Below are positions 1 through 28,679 of a DNA stretch of 64,000 bases, piece by piece; position 1 is the first letter of the stretch, and every line of letters starts with the position of its first letter. The translations under genes and the position numbers were made by a program. Source of the stretch: Batillaria attramentaria (Eukaryota; Mollusca; Gastropoda; Batillariidae); contig JACVVK020000146.1 of assembly GCA_018292915.2 (NCBI GenBank), positions 531,001 through 595,000 of the forward strand, given 5' to 3'. Below the pieces are notes generated by a model. The model was not told the DNA's origin, searched no databases, and worked only from the letters and a program-made list of their open reading frames with translations.

Positions 1-407
1 AAAAAACCTCCCACTTTCCACAACTGTTGGTGGCAAAATTTAGTACCCATCAAGAATATGCTGAGGCTAAAGCATTTGGTAAGTGTACTGCTCTTTTAAC
101 TAACATTACCATGGAATGACCCATATATTTTTTAATTTCAGCTGGAGGTGCCAACTGATGAAACATGCAATAAATGGTAAGTGAAACTCATAGACTGGAA
201 ACTTTCATGCCCTGGTAAAGTGGTACCACGATCAAGCTGGCACGTTAAGGAGCACTGGGTTATGACCAAGATAAACTGATGTAAGAACCAGTTGAAAGGC
301 AACTCATTTGACTTGCCAGTAATCACAGCACACTTACTGAAATTGCCTGAATTCTTTGTAATAGGAAAAAGAAGAAGAGGAATCTACAAAGGGAAGACAA
401 ATCCTAA
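1..407 (+). CDS. 3' end of an unrecognised spliced gene (partial)
   Basis: Three plausible exons: up to 78, 142-176 and 365-407, each bounded by good splice signals (donors gtaagt-like at 79 and 177; acceptors ending at 141 and 364). Joined in the frame that stays open they give a tail containing NCWWQNL, then LEVPTDETCNKW, then a basic KKKKRNLQREDKS end and TAA at 405-407. I do not recognise the family. The first exon is also open in a second frame (VAKFSTHQEYAEAKAF), which would stop five codons into exon 2, so the frame is not certain. The 5' part is outside the window. It would lie within the last visible intron of the minus-strand Ras gene or overlap its 3' side. Confidence 0.35.
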
Positions 408-7821
<7,414 letters not shown>

Positions 7822-10020
7822 TTGCCGGGAGGTCTTCTGCACAGGCGCTCTCCTCGAAATACACCAAAAAACAAAAGGTGTGCAACGGAATTTGATACAA
7901 GCATCCACTAGCGAAATATCCGGCGACTGACTAATATTTCTATGGTCCAACAATCTCGTGAGATTCACGATTTCGACGTGACCTCCTTACGCCGAGTTCC
8001 CACCCATGGCAAAGACTTTTTGTACAGCTGTTCCATCACAGAGGCACGAAAGGATACCTCATGTCATTTTCAAAATTGTTGTGTTGCTAAAGTAACATAA
8101 ATAATGATAAAATATTAGTAAAATAGAACCAAACAAATATATTATTTTCTAATCACAATTCTCTAGACTGTCTTCAGTTGAGAAACACGAAATGTATCAC
8201 ATTTATCGACTCGTGTTTGGGTGTTCCTTACGGGCTCAGCGTAGCTGGGAATCTCGTCTAAAGATAGTCGCCAATCCACAAAGCTGGTGGTACTTACCCC
8301 GGGTTATTCAACGGTCAGTCTCTGTCCTCAGTGGGCCGGGGATTGGCCGACTCCAAAGAGGTCAAAAGGGGTGCGTCGGGAGGATGGGGGTAGTGCGAAC
8401 CGTTAGGTCTGCGCTCCCTGGCTCAGTCGGTGTATTGCAGGATGAACCCACCGTTGGAGTTTTGGGGGAGGGGGGTTCCTCCTGGTGCCAGAAATGCGTG
8501 ACTGGCAGGGGGGGGGGGGAGGGGGGCGGGGGTTGAGCCAGCCAAATCTCGTTTTGCACTTTGACTGTCTTTTAGTTATGACACTAGTGTGTGGCGCGAC
8601 CTGTCATTTGTTCATTTGTCGCATGAACGCTCCTCTCGGCCCAGACTTTCAGTCACTGAGTTTTCGGATCATACATGTACGTACTGTAGTTTCATTCACC
8701 GGCACCCGGCGCTGCATGAGGACTGACTGAGTACTGTCGTTAGTCACAAGTTTACTAACCCACGTTATCTGCGGGGTCCCGTTTTGCAGCTGATGGCCGG
8801 TCGATTCAGTCATTTTTGCAACAGCCGGAACTGACAATTTTAGGTGACCATTCAGTGACCCGGCGCGGCTTCAGCCGGTTAAAATGCTGAAACTGAAAGT
8901 GACTCTCCACTGAGATCACCGACATTGTGGATACCAATTAACTTTCTCAATTTCAGTTTACAGTATGTAGTATTTCAAGGTTCTGAGAGAGAGAGAAAGA
9001 GAGTCAGCGGAGAGAAGCAATAGTATCGTTGCCGGTAGCCCCGGCAGTCGGTGAATTAATTAGCCTGTTCCTGCACCACCGGTCTCTGCTGCGGCGAGCT
9101 CGATGCTCAGTTGCTGTCATGGTGCACTACTGACTCGGTGTTGTCACGGTTGTTTAAGTTGTTGGTTTTTTTTTTCAGGTTTGCGTTGTGGCACACACAC
9201 ACACACATGATCGTGGCCGCACACACACCGACTGACACGTACACCGCTACCGTGCACCACCAAGTTTATTGTCCGGTACATCTGACAACTAACAACCTGT
9301 CACTGACTCGAGCAGCCGACGGTATCAGTTGCGGCCACTGACTCGGCCCAAGACTGATGACTTAGCCGGCCTGCGTACTAGCGGATCAGCCGGTTGCGTC
9401 ACTGGTAGTACTGAAATCCAACCGGCATTGCTGGTCAATGTTATCGTCGAGCTGGAAAGTAGAATAAAACTGTGGACAACGTGACACATGTTTGGGGATT
9501 CGGTCTTGTTGCCGTGGTTACCACACTGCCTCAGTCATTCGCCGGTCTCAGTCTGACACCCAGCGGCCATCACTGAGTCGAAGCCGATGATAAACAACTG
9601 CAACAGTACATTTCAGCGTCAGTAGCTACACAGCGGAAGACCCTCAATAATTTTGGTTGCCCGGCGGCCGGTATCAAATAAACAGCATACATCCGACTGG
9701 ATCAATGACGTGTTTGATGTTGTTGATGGTGCTGTTTACACTTCAGTCACTGCCGGCAGTGCCGCCCAGTCGGCGCTTACACTGACTGACAACACTGACT
9801 GAACAACACCGTCCGTGACCCCGCCCCCTCCCCCAACCCGTCCCCCTCCCCCGCCCCAACAAGAACAACAACAACAACAACAACAAAACGGCCCCAAAAA
9901 CCAACAACAAAACACCCAAACAACAAACAACAGCAGTCCCCCCCCCCCCTAAAAACAAAACGGAAAACAAAACGAAAACAAGAACCAACAACCAAACAAA
10001 ACAACAACAAGAAACAAAAT

Positions 10021-10090
<70 letters not shown>

Positions 10091-11100
10091 CAAAAAAGCA
10101 AAAATGAAAAAAAAAGCACCCCCCCCTTAAAACAAAAAACAACGAACACCCCCCTCAAAACAACAACAACAAAACAACAACAAAAACCCACCAAAAAAAC
10201 AACAAAACCAACAACCAAACAACAACAACAAAGCACCACCACCACCAACAAACAACAACAACGAAACATCACAAAAACTTGACACAACAACAATAACATA
10301 AAAACAAACAGAACCAAAGAAATAGCAAAAAAATTATAACTCAGTCCATGTCAGTGAAGGGTGCACAAGTCACACATCGGTTACAAATACCCCAAACCAT
10401 CACTACCTACTGATTCCCTGAACCAGTTTCTCGACTCTCAGTTTAATAACTTATCCAACACGTACTGTTCAGTCACCATTTAGTTTTAACAAAAATACGA
10501 CTGTAATGTTTTAATATTAAGGAAATAAACTGAAAAGAAAACAAGGGAAAAAAACAACAAAAAACATCGTGCACTAAACCGAAGCCGGAAGTAGCGGAGA
10601 GAGAGAGAGGGGGGGGGGGAGGAGGGGGGGGAGTGTAAGGGGGTCGTATACGCGTCCTAGAACCGGTTTTGCCATCACGACCAAGACCACACCGGTGACG
10701 CGGCTAAGCCGCAAATCCAACCGGCTGTCGATCGCAGTGACTGTTTTAGGCCGGAAAAGCGCGACACACATGCGGTGATGCGCAAGAATGCTGCCAGGAA
10801 AGCTAAGAACTGAAATGAATTTGATCATATTGTTATATGCACATATCAGTAAGACTTTCATCTTCCCACCCAAAGCGATTTTATATCGAAAATTTTATTC
10901 ATGTAAGGACACGAGTCATATTTGTTCGACTGCAATGAGACTCGAGAGCTATTTTGCAGTTTAACACGAAGCTGACAAAAAATACCACGTTAATTCCAGT
11001 AGTTTCAAAACAGACACGTATCCGTGATATCTTTGTGACTTGCATCCCAAATTTTGTGACGTAGAATGCTTTAGTGTTTTCGCAATTTAAAAAAATATCA
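7822..11100. other. Ras upstream region and intergenic block
   Basis: Likely holds the Ras 5' UTR and promoter near 7822-8000 (no TATA signal picked out). From about 8600 to 9800 the sequence is unusually rich in CACTGAC/GTCAGTG and GCCGG words. Around 8500-8530 and 10600-10635 are G-rich tracts. No gene recognised. Confidence 0.4.
9820..10330. repeat. C/A low-complexity tract with (CA)n core
   Basis: About 500 bp almost free of T and G on the plus strand, made of CAA/CCCC/AAAC words around a pure (CA)n run at 10023-10087. The long valine/cysteine/phenylalanine frames on the minus strand are products of this composition. Confidence 0.9.
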
Positions 11101-11117
11101 GAGCAGTGCGAAATCCT

Positions 11118-13316
11118 CGGCTAAGAACCGGCCAACCGTCTGGTTTGATGCTGGCTATGAACCTGCTGCCTCCTTGGATATGAACCGGCCAATAGTCCAC
11201 ATTTCTGGCTGAAGAAAAGTTGCGAACAACGAAGGTGTCTGCGGTATTTTTAACAGTTACACGTTTGCATACTGACACGGTCACAACAGGAAATACCAAC
11301 GCAGCATTTAGTTAGACAACTTCAAGGTCATTCCGTACTATCTGAGCTATACATCACTAGCGCCAGTGAATAGACCTGGAAGTCTTAATCTATGATCCCA
11401 TGTAGTTAGGTGACTGTTTCTCATGTGAATGCCAGGGAAACTGTGGAAAACATGTATTCATATAATTATTAGGTTTGGATTTGTTTTGTTTATGGAAAGA
11501 AGACATCGACTTTACCCAGTAACCCCATCCAGAGATTTCTTTTAATGGAAAGGAATAATAAAAGTATTATAACCAACAAACCATCCAAAAAGTGAGAGGA
11601 GGAACACTTACAGTGGTGCGATGAATTTTTTTTATTTTTTTTTATTTCGTGTGAAGATGGAGATGAGAATGAAAATGAGTATGAAAGATGATTTGGAGTT
11701 ATGGCTTCAAATGTATGATTTGTGGTGTGTATCAGTGCGCGTGTGTGTTGGTTAGTGTTTATCAGTGTGAGTGTGTGCTGGTTTGTTAGGTGTCTGTAGA
11801 AGTGGTGTGCGTGGGCATCTGTGTGGGTGTGTGGCTGGGTTTGGAAGTAACGTTTTTTTCTGCAGTGTGGTGAAGGTAAGAGTGGTCTGTGTGTTCTGTC
11901 TGGTGTGGCGTATGTGGATGTTGTGTATGGGTGTCGTGGTTTCAGTGCAGGGTATTTGGGGTGTGATGAGGATGATGTGGGTGCAGATGTGGATGTGGAT
12001 GTGAATGGTGTGTGCGTATAATTATGTAGATGAGGGTGGTTTAGATGCGGATGTGGAAGATGTTGATGTACGTTCAGGTTTGCTTGATGAGGGTGCTTCA
12101 GGTAGGGGTCCAGATGAGGGTGGTTCAGGGTGTGTGTGTGGATGAGGGTGGTGGTTTGGTTGAGAGTGGGGCAGATGTGGATGAGTGTGAGGGTAGTGTA
12201 AGTGTGGATGGGGGTGGTGCAGATGTAGATGTGGTTTGTGTGTGCACAGGTTTAGGTGTGGATGCAGGTGTTTGTGTAGGTGTGGGCATGCGTAAGCGTG
12301 GTGGTAGAGGTGTGTTATTAGTGCATGCGTCAAGTATTGTCATATGTGGTGTCTGTTCCTGTACGTGTGATCATGTGTTTCAATCTGTCCATTATGTTGT
12401 CTGTAAGTGTTGTTGTGTTCAGTAGGGAGTAGACTTGATTGTTGTGGTATGATTGAAGGTCCATTATGCGGTGTATGAGTGCACTTTTGATTCTAAGGTT
12501 GATGTCTGTAAGTAAGTTTTGCATAAAGAAGTGTGTTGCGCCTGGTAGTGTGAGATGTGGTGCATAATTATGTGAGTGTCGCTGGAAGTATGTTGTTGGT
12601 GGTGGTGTTGTGTGAGTGGATGTCAGTGATGAGTTGGTTTAGTTGGTGTGCAATGTAGAAGTGTTGCAGTGCTGTGTCAGTGTCTCTTGTGTATGTGTCC
12701 ATGGGTTTGTCGAATTCTCTGTTAATGATTTCCAATTCCTCTGAAGTGATTGTGTATTGTGTCGTGGTTTGTGTTGCGTGTTCTGTGTTTGTATCTGTGG
12801 TGTGTGTCATGGTGTGTGTTATGGTGTTTGTTGAGTGTTCTGTGTTTGTGTCTGTAGTGTGAGCTGTGGTGTGTGTTGCGGTGTAAGCTGGGGTGTGTTC
12901 CGGTGTTGTGTAGGTTGAAATATTTTCAGGTGATGATGATGAGAAGAGTGAAGATGGATAATTGATATTGATAGATGAGGATGATGTCTGTGGTGTGGTC
13001 ATTTCTGTGGAAAGAAAATAAGTAGTTCAGTAAATATGGTTGTCTTTGTTTCTTTTATCTTAATTGTGAAGCGAGGAGATATGGTTGTGGAAAAAAGGAG
13101 GAGGGGGGGGGGGGAGGGGGTTGAAATTGGAAGGGTAGGGAAATATTTTTTGAAAATAACACTGGTAGGTTATTATCCACTACGTTCCCTGACAGTTTCA
13201 TCTGAAATGGGACACCTAAAACCCCCTTAATCATAATATTCGCATAGGAGAAAAGAAAGGAGAAGCTGGTCGGTTCTTAGCCACGCACAAACCAAATAGA
13301 GGTTGGTTCTTAGCCG
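11118..13316. repeat. Region bounded by inverted copies of a GGCTAWGAACC-containing block
   Basis: A 46-bp block at 11118-11163 (CGGCTAAGAACC ... GGTTTG ... GGCTATGAACC) recurs inverted at 13272-13316 (GGTTCTTAGCC ... CAAACCA ... GGTTCTTAGCCG). A further ATGAACCGG word lies near each block. This could be the ends of a mobile element of about 2.2 kb. No target duplication was identified. Confidence 0.45.
11640..13010 (-). other. Strand-biased low-complexity region with a chain of open frames
   Basis: The plus strand is G/T-rich and the minus strand A/C-rich. On the minus strand three frames follow one another in different phases: 13002-12568 (144 codons, Thr/Ser/His-rich, starting MTTPQTSSSS), then an open frame ending at 12330 (LTLPGATHFFMQNLLTDIN...), then 12343-12125, whose ATG overlaps the preceding stop. 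The first contains a 19-residue direct repeat around HTTDTNTEH. The middle part (LEIINREFDKPMDTYTR, ALQHFYIAHQLNQLI, IKSALIHRIMDLQSYHNN) looks more protein-like than the rest. It could be a decayed coding region with frameshifts, or only composition, since G-poor sequence rarely makes TAG or TGA. No family recognised. Confidence 0.3.
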
Positions 13317-13339
13317 GGGCGAGTGCCGGTTCATAACCA

Positions 13340-14060
13340 CAAAATGTTCACTACCAATTTTCTTCTCGAAACTGCGCGCGATGTAAGCCACAAATTGCAA
13401 TAATTTTCTAGGTATGGCCGCAAGACATATTATAAAACTAGGACGTTTTCATAAACTTGACTTTCCTTTCTGTAATTTTATATTATCGCGAATGAAAGTG
13501 AATTTTCTACAGAAAACGAGACTAAATTGTTTCCAACGTGAGTGTACGCGCAAGTAGCACCACAAAAACCACTTACGAGTTGAACAGAGACCTTTTGCGA
13601 CAAGACAGGCCAACCTCAGGTCGAGACAAGCTTTCACGTGTACAGCGCAGATGATTTTCTGAGAGAAGTCGCGTGCGGCCAAGCAACGCTACCGCTCAAC
13701 GCCGCAAGCCGGTCAGAATTGGGATAGCCGCGTCACCGGTGTGAAGACTTGACGTAAGAACCTACGAAAACGGATCCTGAAAAGGCCTTTCGACTCTGTC
13801 AGTATTTTTGCCACGGAAGTCTTTTGTCAGTGTAAATTAATTTATCATTAATTATCACTGGACGGATGTGCATGAAATATGTGAAGACTCACTCTCGGGG
13901 TCTGACGGTGTAACAATGTTTTTTCTTATATTTTTAATTCAGTCTCAAGGTCTCCGGGTGCGATATATATCACGTGTGAAGCTGTGGCGGCCTGGGTGAG
14001 ATTACTGGCGGAGCCAGACCGGCAGAACGCCTCTGTGTGTGTGCGTGCGTGTGTGTGTGC

Positions 14061-14094
<34 letters not shown>

Positions 14095-14973
14095 CAGCGT
14101 CTGCGTGCGTCGTTCGTGCGTGGAAAGTCAATGGGTCATTTGTTTTAATACTCAGCCAGTGGCGGTTAATCACCTCGACTGAGTCAGCATGAGACTGACC
14201 TTGCCACTGCCGGAAATAAACCGATAAAAAGTAAACTGGATTGTCAGTCATCTCAGTCTCCCTCCCAACCCCCAGCCCGGCCCTCCCCCGGCCCTAAATT
14301 TGCCACCGACAGATAATACTGTAGTTGTTGTGCTTGTACGCACAACTTGAACTCGTCCGGTGTCGGAATTTATTGTCCGTCAGTCGAGTCAATCATCAGT
14401 ACTGATCATAGTTGAACTGAAGTGGTGGCCGCACTGCAAACAACTTGAACGATCGGCTAAAGGGCGTGACCCGGCTCTAACCTGACCATCACTGACTGGA
14501 ACAGTCTCAAAGGCAAGGCTGGCCGGGGACTGAGACTTCTGAAAGATGGCGTGGAGCGCCTATGGGTTTTCACTGTGGAACGTAGTCAGTCTGAGCCGGC
14601 GCCATTTCTGAGATGCCAAATTAGTCGTATGCCGGTATGAAATGAACATTGAGAGACACGGGACTGTTTGTTTTGCTCTGCATTCTGCATTAATGCAGCG
14701 GTTCTGCCGTTTTTTGGTGGTTTTTTGTTTGTTTGCAGAAACTGTCAGGGGTTCCATTTAATGTTATTCATTTACATTTTTTGCAGTAATTGTCAGGGGT
14801 TCCATTTAATGTTATTCATTTACATTTTCAAATTCCATTCACTCCCACTCCATTCACTTCCAACTGGGCGTGAATGGTACCTATGAGCCATCGAAGAGGA
14901 GCGAACTCTTCAGCAGTAGAAAACCCGTATTGGTTTTGGTTACCCAAGTCAACCAAGACACGTCAGTTCGAAC
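13340..14973. other. DNAJC25 upstream region
   Basis: No gene seen. Contains a (TG)n tract at about 14036-14092, a second stretch rich in CACTGAC and GCCGG words (about 13690-14640), and a short direct duplication of a 46-bp segment at 14739-14784 and 14786-14831 (GTCAGGGGTTCCATTTAATG). Confidence 0.4.
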
Positions 14974-23137
<8,164 letters not shown>

Positions 23138-23797
23138 TAATTGGAACCGTTCAGTTGCAGGGTATTACTTAGTAAGATGTGTGGCAATTCGGTCATTTGT
23201 GTGTGTTTGTGTGAAACTGTACATCCCCCCAAAAAAACCAACATTATTATGCGATGTGGGCTGTGTGTGTGTGTGTGTGTGCACAAAGTGAGCCGTTGTT
23301 GTGATCTTTGGTCATCTGTTTGTCTGTCTGTCAAATGTTCATTGTCTGTTGGCATTTTCTCAACCACCACAAGTACTGTACAGTAGAGAATGTGTGTCAT
23401 TCTTTGCTATTTTCGAATCACCAAATGCCACCATGATGACATTGATAGTGATACGGGTTAAGGGCAGAATGTATTTTGAGTGGCCTCAAATTTTTGAATG
23501 TTTCTGTTACATGTAGTAGTCTTATGCAGCTAGTATGGTACAAGTGATTGTGAATGTTGTTTACTTCAGTTACATGTGTTTTTGAAGTAGTGGGATTTGC
23601 AGTGTTTGTGTTTGGAAAAAGGGCTCTTGTGCATGTACCTATGTCGTATTTGTGAAAATCATGTCTGACCTTTACATTTTTCCGATGACTTTGAGCATGA
23701 CACTGCTTGATTTTTCTAATTCTCACATGTTCCAACTGTCTACCAGTGAAATCTCATTATTCACATGGTATGCAAGTTTGACTTTGTGTCATGTATG

Positions 23798-24248
23798 CAG
23801 GGCTGCCACTTTCTGAGAGACAAAAAGCCTGAAAATTGACCCTCAAAATCTGAATGGAAGGAAAGCCAAACTCCAGGGAGCCAGTGGAAGGAAGGAAGGA
23901 CTTTGCCCGAAGAATGTGAAAAGCGGGGCGGCGGTGGCGGTCAGGGTCTGTGCTGATAGACACAGACTCGCGAGGTTTTTGGCCGGAAAAGCAGGAAAAC
24001 GACTTTGCCTGAAGAAAGTGAAAAGCGGGGTGGGGGTAGTGGTCGGGTGCTGTGCTGATAGGCACAGACTCGCGAGGATTTTGGCCGGAAAAGCACCTTA
24101 CCCAGGAAGGCTGACGGTCCAGCAATAGACACAGACTCGCGATTTTTTCGCTGAAAAAGCCGGAAACGGCTTTAAAAAGCCGGTAAGCTCTTCACAGCCA
24201 CTTCAAAAAGCCGGAAATCCGGCCACAGGAGGAAGAGTGGCAGCCCTG
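23798..24248. mobile_element. hAT-like non-autonomous element
   Basis: Ends CAGGGCTGCCACTTTC (23798) and GAGTGGCAGCCCTG (to 24248) form a short inverted repeat with the CAGGG start typical of hAT ends. The interior carries a tandem duplication of about 105 bp around CACAGACTCGCGAGG (copies near 23960 and 24065, a partial third near 24128). A clean 8-bp target duplication is not visible. It lies in the DNAJC25 3' flank or 3' UTR. Confidence 0.6.
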
Positions 24249-27200
24249 TGTATGTGATGTCTACCTTTGCTGCGGCTGGTAAATTATCAGTGTTTGAGAT
24301 GGTGGTGGTTTGTTTTATGTGTAGTACAGTGCAATACAATGAGACCACCACCAACAGAATGTATGCGTGTGTAAAAATTAACCGGATGTTGCTTGGTATA
24401 TTTTGTTCATTGTTCATTGAAAACAGTTTGTGTCCAACCTGTTTCTTCACCTGGCACTAATGCTCAGACATACAGTGTGGGTGTTCGTGCGCATTACAAA
24501 TCAGCTGCTGATGTAATTTTGTTTCACTTACTTTTATGGAATTTTTACTTTTGCCATGAATACTTACATTCATTGCTGATTCTTTTGGGGTGGGTGGGTG
24601 GTGTTTTGTTGTGGGCATTTGCCATTTGCTGCTTCTCATATCCTGCTGTAATTATTTCTCTCCTGTTAAGTTGAGCGTCCACTGGCCTACCCAACACGGG
24701 ATGCTGGCAAATCTGTTTACAGGTCATGACTGCGTGCTGCCAAACAGCCGGGTAGACTGTCTTCGCAGCTTGTGGGCAGTGTGCACTTTAACACAGCAAT
24801 CCGACGATATGCCGCCGATCTGCCCTCCTTGTACTGGAGATTTTGAAGACACCATAGGACTAATTCTGTTTGACAAAACTGAATCAGCTTGCAGATGTCC
24901 GCGTCAGTCCTCTTTCCTGCGTTTTTGCAGAGAATAGTGCTGTCCACGTCTGAGCGTGTCCGTAGCTGATGTAGACTGAAGTTGTACGTGTGGAAACATC
25001 GCTAGCTGCATGGCAGACACTGGATGTTGGACAGAATTTGGGTGGAGCGGTGTCACGGGCATCTGGTACTGCTCAGTTGGCACCCTCTAATGAGTTCTTC
25101 AATGCTGTTTGTAGGCCAGTGAACACTGACCTTTATGATCACAAGGTGCTGGTCAGATCACATTCTTGAGATGATTGCAGGTGTGAGTGTGCACGTTTTG
25201 TGAACAGGGAAATTAGATCTGTAAATGTATACATTGACTTATGTGTGCATTTAGACTGTAGTCAAGATAATTCGTACAATCCAGCTGCATCCTGATTTTC
25301 TGAAGCTATATAGAACAGTCTTTTGTTTGGTCAGGGAAGGCAGAAGAATAAGGTCTGTGAACCTGTATGGGTTGTGTGACCAGAAGTTAACCGTTATTTG
25401 GATGATCTTATTATTTGAATGCCTTCAAAATATTTGTACAGGTACTTAATGTATTGGTCAATGATAATGTGTTACTTGTTTGTCAGATTGGTTTCGGGAA
25501 GCATGATCATGGGGTGCAGTCTTTCACTAGTCTAATGTTGCACAGCAAATTGTACATATTGATGTTCTTATATATATATATATACACACACACATATATA
25601 TTAGTGTCACCGTTTTATTGCATAAAATGGGCGCTCAGTAAATACGCATATGCCTGATCAAGTTCTTAATGACATGTTTATTTGGATGCTTGGATTTAAG
25701 GTAGTTTTATCATGGGGGCACAAAAATCTTGCCACGCAATCTTCAGGCTGTGAAAACAGTCATCCAGCTTCACAGTGAAATGCTCGCCACATACATTGCT
25801 GGCTGTAGAAGGTGGCCAGGAGTTCGTGTGACATTGGTCTTGACAGGGCTAATTTTAAATTGCGTGCTAATTCAAGCATCTTGTGGTCAAGAACCTAGGC
25901 TGTTGTGTATGCCTGAAAACCTGCATGGTGTGGCAATCTAATGGTAATGTAGATACTACCCGAGTCTCATTATTCGAAAAACATTATGTTTAGGTTTGTG
26001 TGATGTAGGACCTCTTGTGTTGCTGCTGTTTATTGATATCTGTGCCTGTATGTGAACCTGTTAACGTTCACCACACGTCAACTCCATATTTACGTGTCAT
26101 CAGCCAAAAATGACCCATGCCACTCATATACTCAAGCAAAACTCCCTATCTGTGGGTCTAAAAGTACCTGCTTGCTCGCTGCGTAGCCTGTGGCACAGAT
26201 ATAGTGACACACACTGCCAGTACCTCTGTACACAAATTAGGGACGACATTCTCTCATCCACATCAAAAGTAGGCACATGGAAAAGACCCCTGGCAGGCAA
26301 ATCAGGGCAGTCTGACTTTGAAGGTTGTTTATTCTATTTGTGATGGAGATGCTTTGTTTTAGTTTCCAACAAACGTTACACTATATTATAAAGACTGAAC
26401 GCACAGTTTGAGAAGAAAACATTGGTAGAACATGGAAATGTATGTGATTTTGAATTTGACCAACTGTGCTACAAAGGTTAATATGGAAATCTCAAGATTT
26501 CTCCTGAATTTTGTGCATACCACAGTCATTTACACAAAAGAGAGAAAGTGAGAGAGAGAGAGAGAGTGAGTCTGGAGAGCACTGGTTGAAATAAAAGAAC
26601 AAGCTGACCCCAAATGAATGGCTTTCCGTTTGTTTTCTTTCTTGCAGCACTGGTACAAAGTAACTTTTTTCACGACCGACATGTATGCATGAACATGACA
26701 TAGCAAAAACAACACAAAACAAGTACTGTAACTCGCAAATCTGATACGTGTTTCTGGAAGTGGGGGAAATGCGCGAAGCACTTGTACACATAAAACAGTA
26801 CTTGATACTGGTTGAAAGATAACATAGGTTGATACTTTTTTTTCCAGCTGATGTGACTTTGATCTCTGTCCAAAAGTGCCTGTCATCCCCTAACACCACA
26901 AAATAAAATCCTGAGATAATGGCTTTCAGTTCAAAGGCAAATCATGAAAATCAGTGAAATGTGACTACATGTACTGACAACAGAAAATCATGAAACTTGA
27001 AAGACTCTATCACTCTCACTCTAGACTGATTCAAACACTGAACATAATCAGTAACACTTACTTGCTCATTTTGAACAGAATGTGCTTTGGTTTGATGAAG
27101 AAGAGTGATGACCTAAGGATTCAACAAACCTTGTACTTCGCATACTTCAGACAGAACGTGTATGAGAAAGAAGCCCATGCACTGCCAAAAAATCTTGCAC

Positions 27201-27949
27201 ATGTCAAAACACTCTAGCACTGTCTGTACTTTATTCAAAAATTATTCTTACTCCCTGTATTGCTAAGCTAGCAAAAAGAAGAACAGACACTACAGGTACT
27301 TCATAGCTTGTGAATGTTATTTCCCATCAGAAACTTGCACAACATGTCATGCAGCCCTAATAACTGTCTAGTATCATATGCCTAGTAAACTGAAAAAAAA
27401 ACAAACCCAAAACAAAACAAAAACAACAGAGCTTCCACATGCATGCTGCTTTTTCTAGTCTGTGAAAACTAATGTGTTAGCATAAAAACAAAACGGAGGT
27501 CTTGAACAAACTGAACTCAAACAAACAAACAAACAAGAAAAGTACAGAAGCACAGTACTGTGAAAAATAAGAAGTGTACGATCCTGCACTAGAAAAGGAT
27601 GAAAAACAAGAAAAAAAAAAAGAGACGAAAACGAAAACTCTAGACAAACAACTCTTCAAGCATTCTTTCCCCACCCCACCGACCCCCCTCCCCCTTCTTA
27701 TAATGCCTCTCACATGCATGCTAACAATCGGCGCGCTAGCATACCAGTTCACATATTACAAACTTTTTACACATATCCACATGTATACTTATCAGTAATA
27801 CATACGACAAGTCCTTCCACTCGAAATTGCACCATCATACAATACAATCTCCATGAAAGGAACTGATACAGTGCCTCTAGCTGCAAGCAAAATGTATGGA
27901 ACTGGTGGTGAATAACTTATCAGGTACAAAGCTGTGCCGTCAGCCATGT
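24249..27949. other. Convergent intergenic / 3' UTR region of DNAJC25 and NSFL1C
   Basis: No coding exon supported on either strand. Possible polyadenylation signals are AATAAA at 26590-26595 (plus) and, for the minus-strand p47, AATAAA at 27235-27230, about 0.7 kb past its stop. Contains a (TA)n/(CA)n patch near 25570-25600 and a GA patch near 26540-26570. Confidence 0.45.
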
Positions 27950-28621
27950 TCACTTCAGTTTCTGTACTATCACTGCATTGGCCAACTTTGCTTCTTGCAA
28001 TGTTTCGCTATCGGCTGTCAACTCCTTGTTGGGGAAGGTCGTCATAAGCACAAATGGTGTGCTGGCATACTGCGGATGTGTGCTTGAAAAAGTTAAGGAT
28101 ACTTTTACATTTGGAAAATGCCAGGAGAACGGTTACGCATTCTTATGACAAAAGTGCAGGATCAGTCTGCAAGCACATCTCAAAGAAAGGATTCAAAACC
28201 CGCTCACTTTCCTGGCCTTTCAACCACTCAGATTTACTTGTCAAACTGTCCTCTGTGCTTACACCAGACGGTGAGACAACGCAAACAGCAGGTGCAAGAA
28301 ACAACAGCTACTAAAACCCCTGATAACCTAGAAACAAACCATTTATATGCACACACACGTGCACACGCGCACACACACACACACAAAATGATGTGCTCTT
28401 AACCAACATCCATCAAGGATACATGATGATGTGAGTCCGAATGTCTCCGACTGTGTGGGTAAGATTGAATTTTTCAACCATCCTGAAAAGACAGAATGCA
28501 CACAGATCTAGACAAAGGAGCTTTTCTGATCACTGTGTTGCATCTGTTGCTCAAAATGAGACCAAGTATTATCACCTGCGAAAGTGTTTGGATATATATA
28601 TATATGCAAGCATCTGATTGT

Positions 28622-28679
<58 letters not shown>

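Noticed and set aside
9736..10317. Several overlapping minus-strand frames of 64-122 codons rich in Val, Cys and Phe
   Set aside because: They are translations of the (CA)n and CAA-rich tract; no stop codons simply because of composition.
10574..10873. 99-codon minus-strand frame MGGKMKVLLICAYNN
   Set aside because: Ends in Leu/Pro repeats from a G-rich tract; no domain and no supporting context.
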